Below are positions 18,759 through 27,265 of a stretch of 64,000 bases of DNA, one piece after another. Positions within the stretch are counted from its first letter, which is position 1. Every line of letters starts with the position of its first letter. A program made the position numbers and the translations under genes. Source of the stretch: Butyrivibrio sp. NC3005 (GTDB taxonomy: Bacteria; Bacillota; Clostridia; Lachnospirales; Lachnospiraceae); contig NZ_AUKC01000014.1 of the NCBI RefSeq assembly GCF_000424545.1, positions 35,260-99,259 on the forward strand. Direction: 5' to 3'. The notes under the pieces were generated by a model. It worked only from the letters and a program-made list of their open reading frames with translations, had not been told where the DNA came from and did not search any database.

Positions 18759-20108
18759 ATGAAAGTTGTACGTAGAATTCTGTCAGTTTTTTGCATAATA
18801 ATACTAATGACAATGACACTGGTGGTGGTCCCTGTTTGGGCTGCCACCAGTTCTGAGTTGCAGAAACAACAGGATGAACTTAAGAAAAAACAGCAGGATA
18901 TAAGGGAAAGCTATGATGATGCCAAAAGCTCTGCAAATGAAATACAGGCTCAGCAATCTAAGGTCAAAGGAAAGATAAATGAAACTAATAGTCAGCTTGT
19001 AACGCTTCTGGCCAATGTTGAGATGATAAAAGAGGAGATTGGAACAAAGGAAACAGAAATCGCCAAGACACAGAAGGAATATGATGATGCTGTAGATAAA
19101 GAAAAAACTCTTTATAAAGCTATGTGTCAGCGTATTAAGTATATGTATGAAAAAGGCGATAGAACATATATGGATATTTTGATGAAGGCGACAAGTTTCT
19201 CGGATTTGACAACAAAGGCTGAATATGTTGAACAGCTGTACGAGTATGATCGGCTTCAATTGGCAGAGTATGTAAAGGCTCAGCAGGCTGCGGCAACAGA
19301 AAAAGAGCGTCTTGAAGAAGAAAAAGGTGAGCTTGAGACTACAAAAGATGAGCTTGGTGAGCAGGAAGGCCAGCTAACAGCTTTGCTGAATCAATATAAA
19401 AATGAATATTCAGATTATGAAGTTCAGGTTGCTGCGGCAAAGCAGGAAGCGGCTGCATATAAGAGGCAGCTTGACCAGCAGACTGCGGCAATAGCTTCAC
19501 TTGGAAATCAGATAAAGGCTAAAAAGGCTGAAGAAGAAGCAGAGCGAAAAGCAGCGGAAGAGGCTGCCAGAAAGGCTGCAGAGGAAGCTGCCAGAAAAGC
19601 TGCGGAAGAAAAGAAACAAAAAGAACTCGAAGAAAAAGCTAAGGAAGAGAATAATAGAATTTCTGAGAATTCAAATTCCGAGAATCAGAATTCTGATAAT
19701 AGCAATTCTGAAAATAATGATACCAAAAGCCAGGAAAATAAGAAATCTTATCAGCCGGCAGGCTCGGCTTCGCCTGGTAATGTAGCAAATTATGCATGTC
19801 AGTTTGTAGGAAACCCATATGTTTTTGGTGGAACTAGTTTGACGGATGGATGCGATTGTTCTGGATTTGTATATTCTGTTTACAAGGCATTTGGAATAAC
19901 TGTTCCAAGAAATTCCTATGCTCTTGCCTCTGCTGGAAGAGGAGTTTCTTATGAAGAAGCTCAGCCTGGTGATGTAATTGTTTATCCTGGACACTGTGCT
20001 ATTTATCTTGGAAACGACAGGATAGTACATGCAAGTTCTGCACGAACTGGTATAAAGTACGGATATGCATTGTATCGCTCGGTTACGTCTATAAGGCGAT
20101 TTCTTTAA
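18759..20108 (+). CDS. NlpC/P60 peptidoglycan endopeptidase with coiled coil
   Basis: 449 residues. A signal peptide (residues 1-28, ending VPVWA) is followed by a long coiled coil to about residue 255 and Ala/Lys/Glu repeats (AAEEAARKA). An Asn/Ser/Glu-rich linker precedes a C-terminal NlpC/P60 domain with catalytic Cys in GCDCSGFV, His in PGHCAIYLG, and a third polar residue near IVHASS. Such CwlO/PcsB-like secreted hydrolases cut D,L bonds in wall peptides during growth and division, and the coiled coil often docks on FtsEX. The ribosome binding site is ACGAGGGG. Confidence 0.92.
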   Translation: MKVVRRILSVFCIIILMTMTLVVVPVWAATSSELQKQQDELKKKQQDIRESYDDAKSSANEIQAQQSKVKGKINETNSQLVTLLANVEMIKEEIGTKETEIAKTQKEYDDAVDKEKTLYKAMCQRIKYMYEKGDRTYMDILMKATSFSDLTTKAEYVEQLYEYDRLQLAEYVKAQQAAATEKERLEEEKGELETTKDELGEQEGQLTALLNQYKNEYSDYEVQVAAAKQEAAAYKRQLDQQTAAIASLGNQIKAKKAEEEAERKAAEEAARKAAEEAARKAAEEKKQKELEEKAKEENNRISENSNSENQNSDNSNSENNDTKSQENKKSYQPAGSASPGNVANYACQFVGNPYVFGGTSLTDGCDCSGFVYSVYKAFGITVPRNSYALASAGRGVSYEEAQPGDVIVYPGHCAIYLGNDRIVHASSARTGIKYGYALYRSVTSIRRFL

Positions 20109-20263
20109 TTTTGTGTAAAAAGAATATTTGAATATTTAGTCAATAACACAAAAATAACCATGTTTTTTGATGTTTTTTCTACTTGCGAAGATTCATATGA
20201 TTCGTTAAATTATAGTTGGTAGTTTGTTGTTTTTAGAAAACTTGTAACAGAAATGGAGAATAT

Positions 20264-21838
20264 ATGGCACAGGAACTTGTTGTCGTTCTCGACTTTGGCG
20301 GACAGTATAAGCAGTTAATTGCTCGTCGTGTTAGAGAGAATAACGTTTACTGCGAGATTCATCCTTCAAGTATCGGGCTTGATAAGTTGAAAGAAATGAA
20401 TCCGAAAGGCATTATTTTAACAGGTGGACCGAACAGCGTTTATGCTGCTGATTCGCCGTCATTTGATCCTGAAATTTTTAATTTAGGTATTCCTGTTTTG
20501 GGAATTTGTTATGGTTCACAGCTTATGGCACACCTTTTGGGTGGTGTTGTAAAGACTGCTCCTGTCAGTGAATATGGTCATACAGATGTTACTATCGATA
20601 AGAAGAATTCTATTCTCTTTGATGATGTCAATTCTGTAACTACTGTCTGGATGAGCCATACAGATTATATCGCAGAAGTTCCTGAAGGTTTCGAAATTTC
20701 TGCGCATACAAAAGATTGTCCTGTAGCAGCTATGGAGAATGAGTCTAAAAAGCTTTATGCTACTCAGTTCCATCCGGAAGTATTGCATACAAAAGAAGGC
20801 GAGAAGATGCTTCGTCATTTCGTTCTTGATGTATGTAAGTGTTGCGGCGATTGGCAGATGGGTTCTTTTGCTGAAAAGACTATTAAAGAACTGCGTGAAA
20901 AGATTGGTAGTGATAGAGTTCTGTTGGGACTTTCTGGCGGTGTTGATTCAACCGTTACTGCTGTCTTATTATCCAAGGCTATTGGAAAACAGCTTTATTG
21001 CGTGTTTGTTGATCATGGAATGATGCGTAAAAATGAAGGTGATGAAGTAGAAGCTGTTTTTGGACCAAACGGACAGTTCGGTGATTTGAACTTTATAAGG
21101 GTAAATGCTGGAGAAGACTATTTTGCTATGCTTTCTGGCGTGACTGATCCTGAAAAGAAGAGAAAACTTATCGGCGAGAAGTTTGTTGATATTTTTGGTA
21201 ATGAAGCTAGAAAGCTTGCTGGTACAGGCGGTTTCAAATATATGGCTCAGGGAACTATTTATCCAGATGTCGTCGAAAGTGGAATGGGAAAAGATGGAGC
21301 TGTTATTAAGTCCCATCATAATGTAGGCGGTCTTCCCCATGATCTTGTTGTAGAGCTTGGCTTTGATGAGAATCCGGTTGAACCTCTTAGAGCTTTGTTC
21401 AAAGATGAGGTTCGTAAGGTTGGTTTGGAACTTGGAATACCAAGAGAACTTGTATATCGTCAGCCATTCCCTGGTCCTGGACTTGGAATTCGTGTGGTTG
21501 GAGAGGTTACACCACAGAAGGTTCATATCGTACAGGAAGCTGATGCAATTTATCGTGAAGAGCTTGAAAAAGCTGGAATAGATATGGGTAAAGGTCAGTT
21601 TTTTGCAGCCCTTTCCAATATGCGTAGTGTTGGTGTAATGGGTGACTTTAGAACATATGATTATGCAGTTGTGCTTCGTGGTGTTATAACATCTGATTTC
21701 ATGACAGCAGAGGCTGCTGAGATTCCGTGGAATGTACTGCAGATTTGCATGAATCGTATTATTAATGAGGTTAAAGGTGTTAATAGAGTAATGTACGATT
21801 TAACGAGTAAACCACCAGGAACGATAGAACTCGAATAA
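20264..21838 (+). CDS. guaA: GMP synthase (glutamine-hydrolysing)
   Basis: 524 residues. The N-terminal class I glutamine amidotransferase has [10 protein letters not shown], the catalytic-Cys block GICYGSQ and FHPEV. The ATP-pyrophosphatase domain has [12 protein letters not shown]. The C-terminal dimerisation domain ends with the conserved [10 protein letters not shown]. It converts XMP to GMP. I looked for a purine riboswitch in the 155-bp leader and saw none. guaA is the last housekeeping gene before the accessory region. Confidence 0.97.
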   Translation: MAQELVVVLDFGGQYKQLIARRVRENNVYCEIHPSSIGLDKLKEMNPKGIILTGGPNSVYAADSPSFDPEIFNLGIPVLGICYGSQLMAHLLGGVVKTAPVSEYGHTDVTIDKKNSILFDDVNSVTTVWMSHTDYIAEVPEGFEISAHTKDCPVAAMENESKKLYATQFHPEVLHTKEGEKMLRHFVLDVCKCCGDWQMGSFAEKTIKELREKIGSDRVLLGLSGGVDSTVTAVLLSKAIGKQLYCVFVDHGMMRKNEGDEVEAVFGPNGQFGDLNFIRVNAGEDYFAMLSGVTDPEKKRKLIGEKFVDIFGNEARKLAGTGGFKYMAQGTIYPDVVESGMGKDGAVIKSHHNVGGLPHDLVVELGFDENPVEPLRALFKDEVRKVGLELGIPRELVYRQPFPGPGLGIRVVGEVTPQKVHIVQEADAIYREELEKAGIDMGKGQFFAALSNMRSVGVMGDFRTYDYAVVLRGVITSDFMTAEAAEIPWNVLQICMNRIINEVKGVNRVMYDLTSKPPGTIELE

Positions 21839-21857
21839 AATAACAAGTGTTATTGTA

Positions 21858-21900
21858 TTGGGCCCTGGAAACGCATATACGCGACTTCTAGGGCTCTGTT
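21858..21900 (+). terminator. Hairpin after guaA
   Basis: GGGCCCT...AGGGCTC stem with an imperfect inner extension, 20 bp after the guaA stop. Only a weak T run follows. A second, A/T-rich stretch to 22110 holds two small hairpins (TTTCAAA/TTTGAAA and one around CTTTCTGG) and no gene. Confidence 0.5.
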
Positions 21901-22118
21901 GTTATACTGGCTGAATTCGTCAGAGTCTAATCCTTAAGGCATAACCGTATGGGAATCAATACGGTTAGAAATCTCTTTACTTTTTTTCTGTGTTGTTATA
22001 TATTGTCACTTGTATTTCAAGATAGTTCTTTTCAAAGTTCGTTTTGAAATGGCTGTTCTTTCTGGGACAGCTTGGTAATTCCCAAAATAATAGATAAAGA
22101 AGGGGCAAAAGAAGACGA

Positions 22119-22350
22119 CTTACGTGAGCAGTGGCTTTTTTGAGCTACTATTCGCGTAGTGACATGCATGATATTCATGGCATCTACGTGAGATGTTGCT
22201 CTTGATTCTTGTGGTCCACGTAGAAATAAGTAGATATCAGGAAAATTAACGTGAGGAAGGGCTGGTTAACAAGAGTGTATCACGTAGAATGCCTGAATAT
22301 CAGTGCAGCACTACGTGATAATAGTCAAAAGATAAAGTAGAGTCACGTAG
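22119..22350. repeat. Array 1: eight alternating CTACGTGA / TCACGTAG sites
   Basis: Eight copies of an 8-bp motif alternate strictly in orientation. ACGT cores start at 22122(+), 22154(-, GCGT variant), 22186(+), 22218(-), 22249(+), 22282(-), 22313(+) and 22345(-). Centre spacings are 32, 32, 32, 31, 33, 31 and 32 bp. Consecutive +/- pairs can form 8-bp stems with 24-25-nt loops. The three spacers between pairs share a GATAT/ATATC-like core, two of them in larger near-palindromes. The last site ends 9 bp before the ribosome binding site of the nuclease-like gene at 22372. Confidence 0.9.
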
Positions 22351-22371
22351 ATCTGAAAAAGGAGTTTGGTG

Positions 22372-23172
22372 ATGCAGGATTACAAGGAAAAATTGGAAAA
22401 ACAAATACAGGAGATAGATGCTCTAATAACCCAAATTGATAAGAAGGCGTTAAGGGTAAAAAGCTTGAGCAATTGTGGGATTGCAATAAGTAAGAGTAAC
22501 GGGAAAGATCAGTATTACTGGGTAGACAAGCTTGCACAAAAGCGGAAGTATGCGAGAATCGAAGAAATGGACAAGCTGAAGAAGGTGGCACAGCGAGATT
22601 ATGAAACGCTACTTAAAAAGAAACTTGTAAAAATCAGAAATGATATTTGGGAGTTTTTAAAGCTCTATGATATAAAGTCACTTGAAAATGTGTATATGGG
22701 CATGGCAGATGCAAGGAAAAAGCTTGTTACTCCGATCATTGAACCTCTGGAAATATATGTTGAGAATTGGAAGAAAGAAATCTACGAGCCGATGGGAATT
22801 AATGAAAGTGTTACAGATTTTTTTTCAAACAATGGAATAAGGGTAAGATCAAAATCTGAGCTGATAATAGCCAATATGCTGGAACAAAGTGGCATTCCAT
22901 ACAGGTATGAATACCCACTTGCACTTAAGGGAATGGGAGCAGTAAGACCAGATTTTACATGCCTTAATATCCGAACTAGAAAGGAATATATCTGGGAACA
23001 TTTTGGAATGATGGATAACATAGCTTATGCAAACAAGAATATAGTTAAGATAGAGGCATATGAGCAAAGTGGATATTTTCTGGGGAAAAATATGATCATG
23101 ACATTTGAGACTTCTCAACATGCCATCAGTTCTAATATAATAAAGGCTATGATTAAAGAATATCTAGTTTAG
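22372..23172 (+). CDS. PD-(D/E)XK-like protein, paralogue 1
   Basis: 266 residues. The N-terminal half is helical (EKLEKQIQEIDALITQIDKK; KLAQKRKYARIEEMDKLKK). The C-terminal domain carries a nuclease-like pattern: VRSKSELIIANML (candidate Glu), YRYEYPL, VRPDFT (candidate Asp), and EYIWEHFGMMD (E-x-H where E-x-K is usual). The order fits the PD-(D/E)XK superfamily, but that is an inference. The same domain occurs at the end of the protein at 31005-31868, with a different N-terminal half. AAGGAG at 22359 selects ATG 22372. The alternating motif array abuts the gene upstream. Possible roles are defence, recombination or array maintenance. Confidence 0.7.
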   Translation: MQDYKEKLEKQIQEIDALITQIDKKALRVKSLSNCGIAISKSNGKDQYYWVDKLAQKRKYARIEEMDKLKKVAQRDYETLLKKKLVKIRNDIWEFLKLYDIKSLENVYMGMADARKKLVTPIIEPLEIYVENWKKEIYEPMGINESVTDFFSNNGIRVRSKSELIIANMLEQSGIPYRYEYPLALKGMGAVRPDFTCLNIRTRKEYIWEHFGMMDNIAYANKNIVKIEAYEQSGYFLGKNMIMTFETSQHAISSNIIKAMIKEYLV

Positions 23173-23237
23173 CAGGTTATGGCGCAATTCAACTTGAGGG
23201 ATAAATGTCCATATAAAATGCCGGGAGGATAGCAGTT

Positions 23238-23623
23238 TTGGAAGATTACAGTAAACAACATAAGAAAGCCTGGGAGTTTGATGCTTACGAGTTCTGGGTT
23301 AGGACTGCAGGAACGCCGGTGGAAAGATGATCTGCAGTGACTTCCATCCATTTACTAAGAGTTCCGATTTACTTGGGCTGCAGCAGCCTGCCATGAGTTA
23401 TTTCTCAACAGATATCTTTGAAGGTGAGATGGCGCACGCAAGATTTTACGATGAGGAGATCCGTAAGCAGATCCCGAAATGCCATTACAGGAAATACACC
23501 ATCAGCGAGATCATCAATTCTATCATCGGGAGCGGATTTACTTTGGAGCGTTTTGATGAGGATCCTTCATGGAAGAATGAGAAACTCCCGGGGGAGTTTA
23601 CTGCGATAGCAAGAAAGCGGTGA
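23238..23623 (+). pseudogene. Methyltransferase pseudogene with internal deletion
   Basis: The TTG start, ribosome binding site and first 28 or so codons (EDYSKQHKKAWEF...TAGTP) match the intact SAM-dependent methyltransferase at 37023-37778. The sequence then jumps to the last 100 codons (DFHPFTKSSD... onward). The junction lies at CCGG, present at both parental ends, and puts the second part out of frame: ACG CCG GTG GAA AGA TGA. About 370 bp, including the SAM-binding site, are missing. Near-identity continues for some 40 bp past the stop, so this is a recent copy. Confidence 0.9.
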
Positions 23624-23742
23624 GTAAAGTTTTGTTATAACCATTCTCTCTATATGAAGCTGCCTGGGAGTCAGTTATCATTCTTTTTGTAAGGCGCCGA
23701 TACAAGTAATAGGAAATAAGCAGAAACGAAAGGATGATAAAA

Positions 23743-24450
23743 ATGAACAGAGATATTTTTATAAAAAACCTGACCGGAGACCGGATAGAAATGAGTCCCA
23801 AGGGCAGATGTGCAAACGAGCTTTCCGTTGAAGAATTTGAAAAAGGATATGAGAAGTTTTTCGAAATGGTCTTTGAGATCGCCGATACGGATGTTTCCTC
23901 CATAACCGGATATGGGGAATTCAACGAAGACAATAAAGCCCCCTTTGCCACATTCGAGGAATTTGTCCGTGAGACCTTTAACGAGGATCAGGAAGGCTAC
24001 TGGCATAACTGGACGCAGATGTTTGAAACAACATTCCTCAAGAAAGATTATTATGACAAAATATATGCAAAGATCATGCAATATGCTCCCTACTGCGAAG
24101 GGCAGAGATTCCTAGCAAACAACAACACCTTCTTCGTCAACATGATCGTCGACGATGCAGGCAAAGCATACTGCGCAGACTGGGGACGTGCCGGCATCAT
24201 GGACTTCCTTATGGATTTTGCAATCCTCGACTTGAATAAGCCCTATCTCCTGGTTCCGGAAAAACTGTATGAGTATGCAAAAAGAAAAAATATAGATATA
24301 AAAAACTATAAGGAACGTTTTCTGTGCATGGCGTATTTTAAGGGACTGCACACACTCATGTGGCATGCTTCCATCGACGATCTGGAGTCCTGTGAGTCCA
24401 TTACCAGATCCATAAACCAATTGGAAGAGCGTATGAACAAACTGGTCTGA
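23743..24450 (+). CDS. Aminoglycoside-phosphotransferase-like protein, N-terminally short
   Basis: 235 residues resembling the C-terminal two-thirds of APH-family kinases. NNNTFFVNMIVDD sits where the catalytic loop HGDLHxGN would be, followed by AYCADWGRAGIMDFLMDFAILDL (metal-binding DW/D block). The ATP-binding N-lobe is largely missing and the catalytic Asp of the HGD motif is replaced by NNN, so kinase activity is doubtful. GAAAGGA selects ATG 23743. It reads as a shortened cassette-type resistance gene; it may still be expressed. Confidence 0.6.
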   Translation: MNRDIFIKNLTGDRIEMSPKGRCANELSVEEFEKGYEKFFEMVFEIADTDVSSITGYGEFNEDNKAPFATFEEFVRETFNEDQEGYWHNWTQMFETTFLKKDYYDKIYAKIMQYAPYCEGQRFLANNNTFFVNMIVDDAGKAYCADWGRAGIMDFLMDFAILDLNKPYLLVPEKLYEYAKRKNIDIKNYKERFLCMAYFKGLHTLMWHASIDDLESCESITRSINQLEERMNKLV

Positions 24451-24456
24451 TCAAAA

Positions 24457-25113
24457 ATGAAATATGAAAATGCCAAGGATATTCTCCCCGCAAGTCTTTT
24501 GAAAGAAGTGCAAAAGTATGCGGAAGGAAAAGCTATTTATATACCCAAGTGCGAAAAAACTAAAGGCTGGGGAGAAGCATCCGGATATCGTGAAAAACTG
24601 AATAAGAGAAATACCCTCATCTGTAGCAGATATGCTGCAGGTGCCGGCATCGTAGAACTGGCTGAAGATTTCTACCTGTCTCCGGAATCAATCAAAAAGA
24701 TTGTATATGGTAAGAAGATAAAGCTTCCCGTGTATTCCCCGAGCATTTACTCTGCAAAGCAGTATTCGGATGCAGGCGTAGGTGAAGAATGGGTAAGGAT
24801 ATATCTGGAGAATGGAGGACTGGAAACACCTGACGGGGAGGAGTTTTTCCTGTCTGAACTGGTAAAGATACCCCTTCGGCTTATAGAAGATGATGCAGAT
24901 GTAATCATAAATAAAAAATCGGATGGATACACAGATGTACCGTTGATCGCTTTATTTGAGGGACACAGATTCAGAAGTTTCTGTGGAGAAGAAAATCTTG
25001 CTTTGCTGAGAAAGGAAAAGAAGAACGCTCACTGGGCTTTTATTTTCGTGAGCCACAAGGAGTACAGTTACTATCTTAACAACTTCGGCAAGCAGTTTCA
25101 GAGAGGAACATAA
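24457..25113 (+). CDS. CD3324-family protein fused to an unknown C-terminal domain
   Basis: 218 residues. Residues 1-88 follow the CD3324 pattern: NAKDILPASLLKEVQKYAEG, YIPK, a central helix-turn-helix-like GAGIVELAEDFYLSPESIKKIV. That domain usually forms a whole protein of about 85-90 residues. Here a further 130 residues follow (EEWVRIYLENGG, FFLSELVKIPLRLIEDDADVII), a separate fold I do not recognise. Only six bases separate it from the upstream phosphotransferase-like gene. The fusion may have arisen by cassette joining. Confidence 0.6.
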   Translation: MKYENAKDILPASLLKEVQKYAEGKAIYIPKCEKTKGWGEASGYREKLNKRNTLICSRYAAGAGIVELAEDFYLSPESIKKIVYGKKIKLPVYSPSIYSAKQYSDAGVGEEWVRIYLENGGLETPDGEEFFLSELVKIPLRLIEDDADVIINKKSDGYTDVPLIALFEGHRFRSFCGEENLALLRKEKKNAHWAFIFVSHKEYSYYLNNFGKQFQRGT

Positions 25114-25144
25114 TTACCTGGAAAAAAGCGTGGAGGAATGCGTA

Positions 25145-26191
25145 TTGACAAATGTTTTAGAGAAGGCAAAAGTCATTTATGATTTAGAGAATTATGAGTT
25201 TGAACAAGTGGGCGGACATGACGGCGGAAGAAACCTCGTCTATGTCTGCAAACAAGAGGAAGAAAAGAAATGCGTATTAAGAATATCCGCGCTTGGTGAC
25301 AGGACGATGGAGGAATATGAGGCAGAGACGGAATTCGTGCATTACCTTGCGAAAAACGGTGCATCCGTCGCGGATGTGATCCCTTCGAGGAGCGGAAAAC
25401 TCGTGGAACGCATGCAGGTAAAACCTTCTGTGATCGGTTTAAGCGAGGCTGCTGATGGAGCAGAAGGGGATGCGGAATGCTTTGTATCTTTGTTTGCGTA
25501 TGCTAAAGGAATCCTTCTCAGCGAAAACGGATATCATTACAGAGATGGGGCACCGCTTTCCGAGCTGTTTTACAACATGGGAAAGACCATCGGAGCGATT
25601 CACAGGCTCTCGAAGCAATATCGGCCGACACACCAAAGGCAACAATATTTTGACAAGTACAACATGGAGTATGTCGATAAGGTGATCCCTGATGCTTATG
25701 CGGAGCTGAAGGCGGCCATTGCGGATCGCCTGGAGAGGTTCAGGACGCTCCCCGTGGATCCGGAGAGCTATGGCCTTGTACATTTTGATTTCAGCGACGG
25801 GAATTATCACGTGGATTTCAGTGACGGCGCAATTACGACCTTTGATTTCGACAATTGCATCTATTGCTGGTACATGTTTGACCTTGCACATCTTTGGACT
25901 CATGGCGTTGGCTGGTGTCAGTGGATGCCGGACGGAGAGAAGCGTCTGGCCTACATGAATGAAGAGTATTTTGCGACCATTTTAGAGGGTTACCGGAGTG
26001 AGACAACGGTTTCCGAGGAGCTGTTGGAAAAGCTTCCGCTCTTTATCGACATGGTGCTGATCGAAGGCATTGTGGACGAGTTTGAGTGCTCCGCCAGGGA
26101 AGGTGAGGAGCCGGACCCGGAGGACGTGGAAGATTACGTAAAGTGCCTGGTGGAAGCCATTCCATACGCAGGCATAGGAGTAGACTTATAA
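25145..26191 (+). CDS. Phosphotransferase (APH/choline-kinase-like)
   Basis: 348 residues. The kinase-like fold is recognised by YGLVHFDFSDGNYHVD (catalytic loop) and ITTFDFDNCIYCWYMFDLAHL (metal-binding DFD block), with an N-lobe containing KCVLRIS and the EAETEFVHYL helix. Small-molecule kinases of this type phosphorylate aminoglycosides, macrolides or related alcohols; the substrate cannot be told. GGAGG (25132-25136) favours the TTG at 25145 over the GTG at 25130. Base composition is clearly richer in G/C than neighbouring genes, suggesting a separate origin. Confidence 0.8.
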   Translation: MTNVLEKAKVIYDLENYEFEQVGGHDGGRNLVYVCKQEEEKKCVLRISALGDRTMEEYEAETEFVHYLAKNGASVADVIPSRSGKLVERMQVKPSVIGLSEAADGAEGDAECFVSLFAYAKGILLSENGYHYRDGAPLSELFYNMGKTIGAIHRLSKQYRPTHQRQQYFDKYNMEYVDKVIPDAYAELKAAIADRLERFRTLPVDPESYGLVHFDFSDGNYHVDFSDGAITTFDFDNCIYCWYMFDLAHLWTHGVGWCQWMPDGEKRLAYMNEEYFATILEGYRSETTVSEELLEKLPLFIDMVLIEGIVDEFECSAREGEEPDPEDVEDYVKCLVEAIPYAGIGVDL

Positions 26192-26237
26192 TGGCTCTAT
26201 CCTGGTTCATAGCGCTGAAAAATAGTGGAGGAAACAG

Positions 26238-26273
26238 ATGGAAGACTACAGCAAGCAGCATAAGAAAGCATAG
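26238..26273 (+). pseudogene. 5' stub of the island methyltransferase gene
   Basis: After a good GGAGG, ATG opens a frame encoding EDYSKQHKKA and stops. This matches the first codons of the methyltransferase at 37023-37778 and its deleted copy at 23238. It is the third trace of this gene in the window. Confidence 0.8.
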
Positions 26274-26600
26274 ATTATTGGGGTGAGTGATACCCACCAA
26301 GGAAGCTATAGTATTGTCATCCGTGACAATAAAATGACAATACAAACCTTAAAAAGTATAGTAGATACATTCAAACAGTTCAGAAATGAACTGTTAAACC
26401 GGCCTAAATTCGCTCAAAATAAACAGTTCAGAAAATGTATTTGCGAGCTGGAATAATTAACGAAGTCTGAAGAATACAGTATTTATGCGGATTCTAAGAA
26501 TTTTGAAAAGCGATTTGATAACAAAATGATAACACTTGATAAATGAGCATTATTTATGAGTAATGCAAAAGGTTAGCAGGTGAGGTTTCGGCAAAGACTA
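26274..26600. other. Non-coding stretch with hairpins and TGATAACA repeats
   Basis: No gene is seen. It holds an AACAGTTCA/TGAACTGTT hairpin near 26375-26396, a further copy of AACAGTTCAGAAA at 26423, a TTGTCAT/ATGACAA pair near 26311-26341, and a TTGATAACA / ATGATAACA / CTTGATAAA cluster at 26515-26543. A similar TGATAACA cluster occurs at 30144-30177. Confidence 0.6.
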
Positions 26601-26650
26601 AAAAAGGTCTTGTTAAGCTAATGAATAGCTTAGCAAGACCTTTTCTTTTT
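26601..26650 (+). terminator. Strong intrinsic terminator
   Basis: AAAAGGTCTTGTTAAGCT / AGCTTAGCAAGACCTTTT stem with a 7-nt loop and a T-rich tail. Confidence 0.9.
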
Positions 26651-26655
26651 GTCTT

Positions 26656-27105
26656 TACTTCGAGGGAGAGGATCTCAAGGAAATCGAAAAGGGACGGAAC
26701 AGCGATTGGTCCAAAGAGTTCTTTGTAAGAAAAAAAGCCGAGGCGTTGGAATCTTTGAATGAACAATATGCAGAAACGACAAATGCCGTTGAGGTGAATG
26801 AAACGGTTTTGGAGGAACTGAACAAGCAGACTGAAGAGGCGATTCAGACAATGGTTGAAACGGAAGCTCAGAAAGAATTCATGAGGTACGCATTCCTCAA
26901 AGAACCCAAAACTCCAATTGGAAAGCTTGTCGCCGGAGCATGGCGGAAGTTTAAAGAGTGGTGGGATATGCACAAGCGTAAGGAAGTTGAAGAAAAGACC
27001 AGGGAAAGTGTTCTTGGCAAACTTGCGGAGTTAAAGAAAGAAACGAAGGAGCATCCAAGGACCCCGGTTGTACCCAAAAAACACAGGGAAACAGAGTTGG
27101 AATAA
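26656..27105 (+). pseudogene. 3' fragment of a charged coiled-coil (mobilisation-type?) protein
   Basis: An open frame enters without a start codon from the preceding terminator (FEGEDLKEIEKGRNSDWSKEFF) and runs to a stop at 27105. It is highly charged and helical, rich in Lys and Glu, with WRKFKEWWDMHKRKEVEEK and a proline-containing tail. The style resembles the C-terminal tail of relaxase or mobilisation proteins of Firmicutes elements, but I cannot confirm this. No ribosome binding site precedes the internal TTG at 26746. It is probably the end of a truncated mobile-element gene. Confidence 0.45.
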
Positions 27106-27126
27106 CCTTTCCCTTGATTGACAGCG

Positions 27127-27149
27127 ACGGGGGCGTGACACGCTCCCGT
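27127..27149 (+). terminator. GC-rich hairpin
   Basis: ACGGGGGCG / CGCTCCCGT with a 5-nt loop and one wobble pair, just after the mobilisation-type fragment. The following bases are A/T-rich but not a clean T run. Confidence 0.55.
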
Positions 27150-27208
27150 TATATGTCGATTAAGCAGGAATTATGTAAAATTATATGGACAAATACGAAA
27201 CAAAATAT

Positions 27209-27238
27209 ATGGACACTTTGCCGTGTCCATGATATAAT
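27209..27238 (+). promoter_or_regulatory. Promoter with inverted repeat ATGGACAC/GTGTCCAT
   Basis: -35 TGGACA (27210-27215) and -10 TATAAT (27233-27238) have 17-bp spacing. A perfect 8-bp inverted repeat with a 6-bp spacer covers the -35 box and spacer (27209-27230), a natural operator position. An additional ATGGACA lies at 27185. The downstream protein ends in a winged-helix domain and could bind here. Confidence 0.7.
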
Positions 27239-27265
27239 CACAGAGTATATGAGAGGAGGCTTTAG

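Noticed and set aside
20109..20263. Purine riboswitch before guaA
   Set aside because: No conserved three-way-junction core is visible; only a weak TTTTGTGT/ACACAAAA hairpin and T-rich sequence.
21800..21960. Integrase attachment-site duplication at the guaA 3' end
   Set aside because: I searched for a second copy of the guaA end (around ACCACCAGGAACG) in the window and found none.
22119..22350. CRISPR array
   Set aside because: Sites are only 8 bp, alternate in orientation, and no cas genes are present; spacers are not framed by longer direct repeats.
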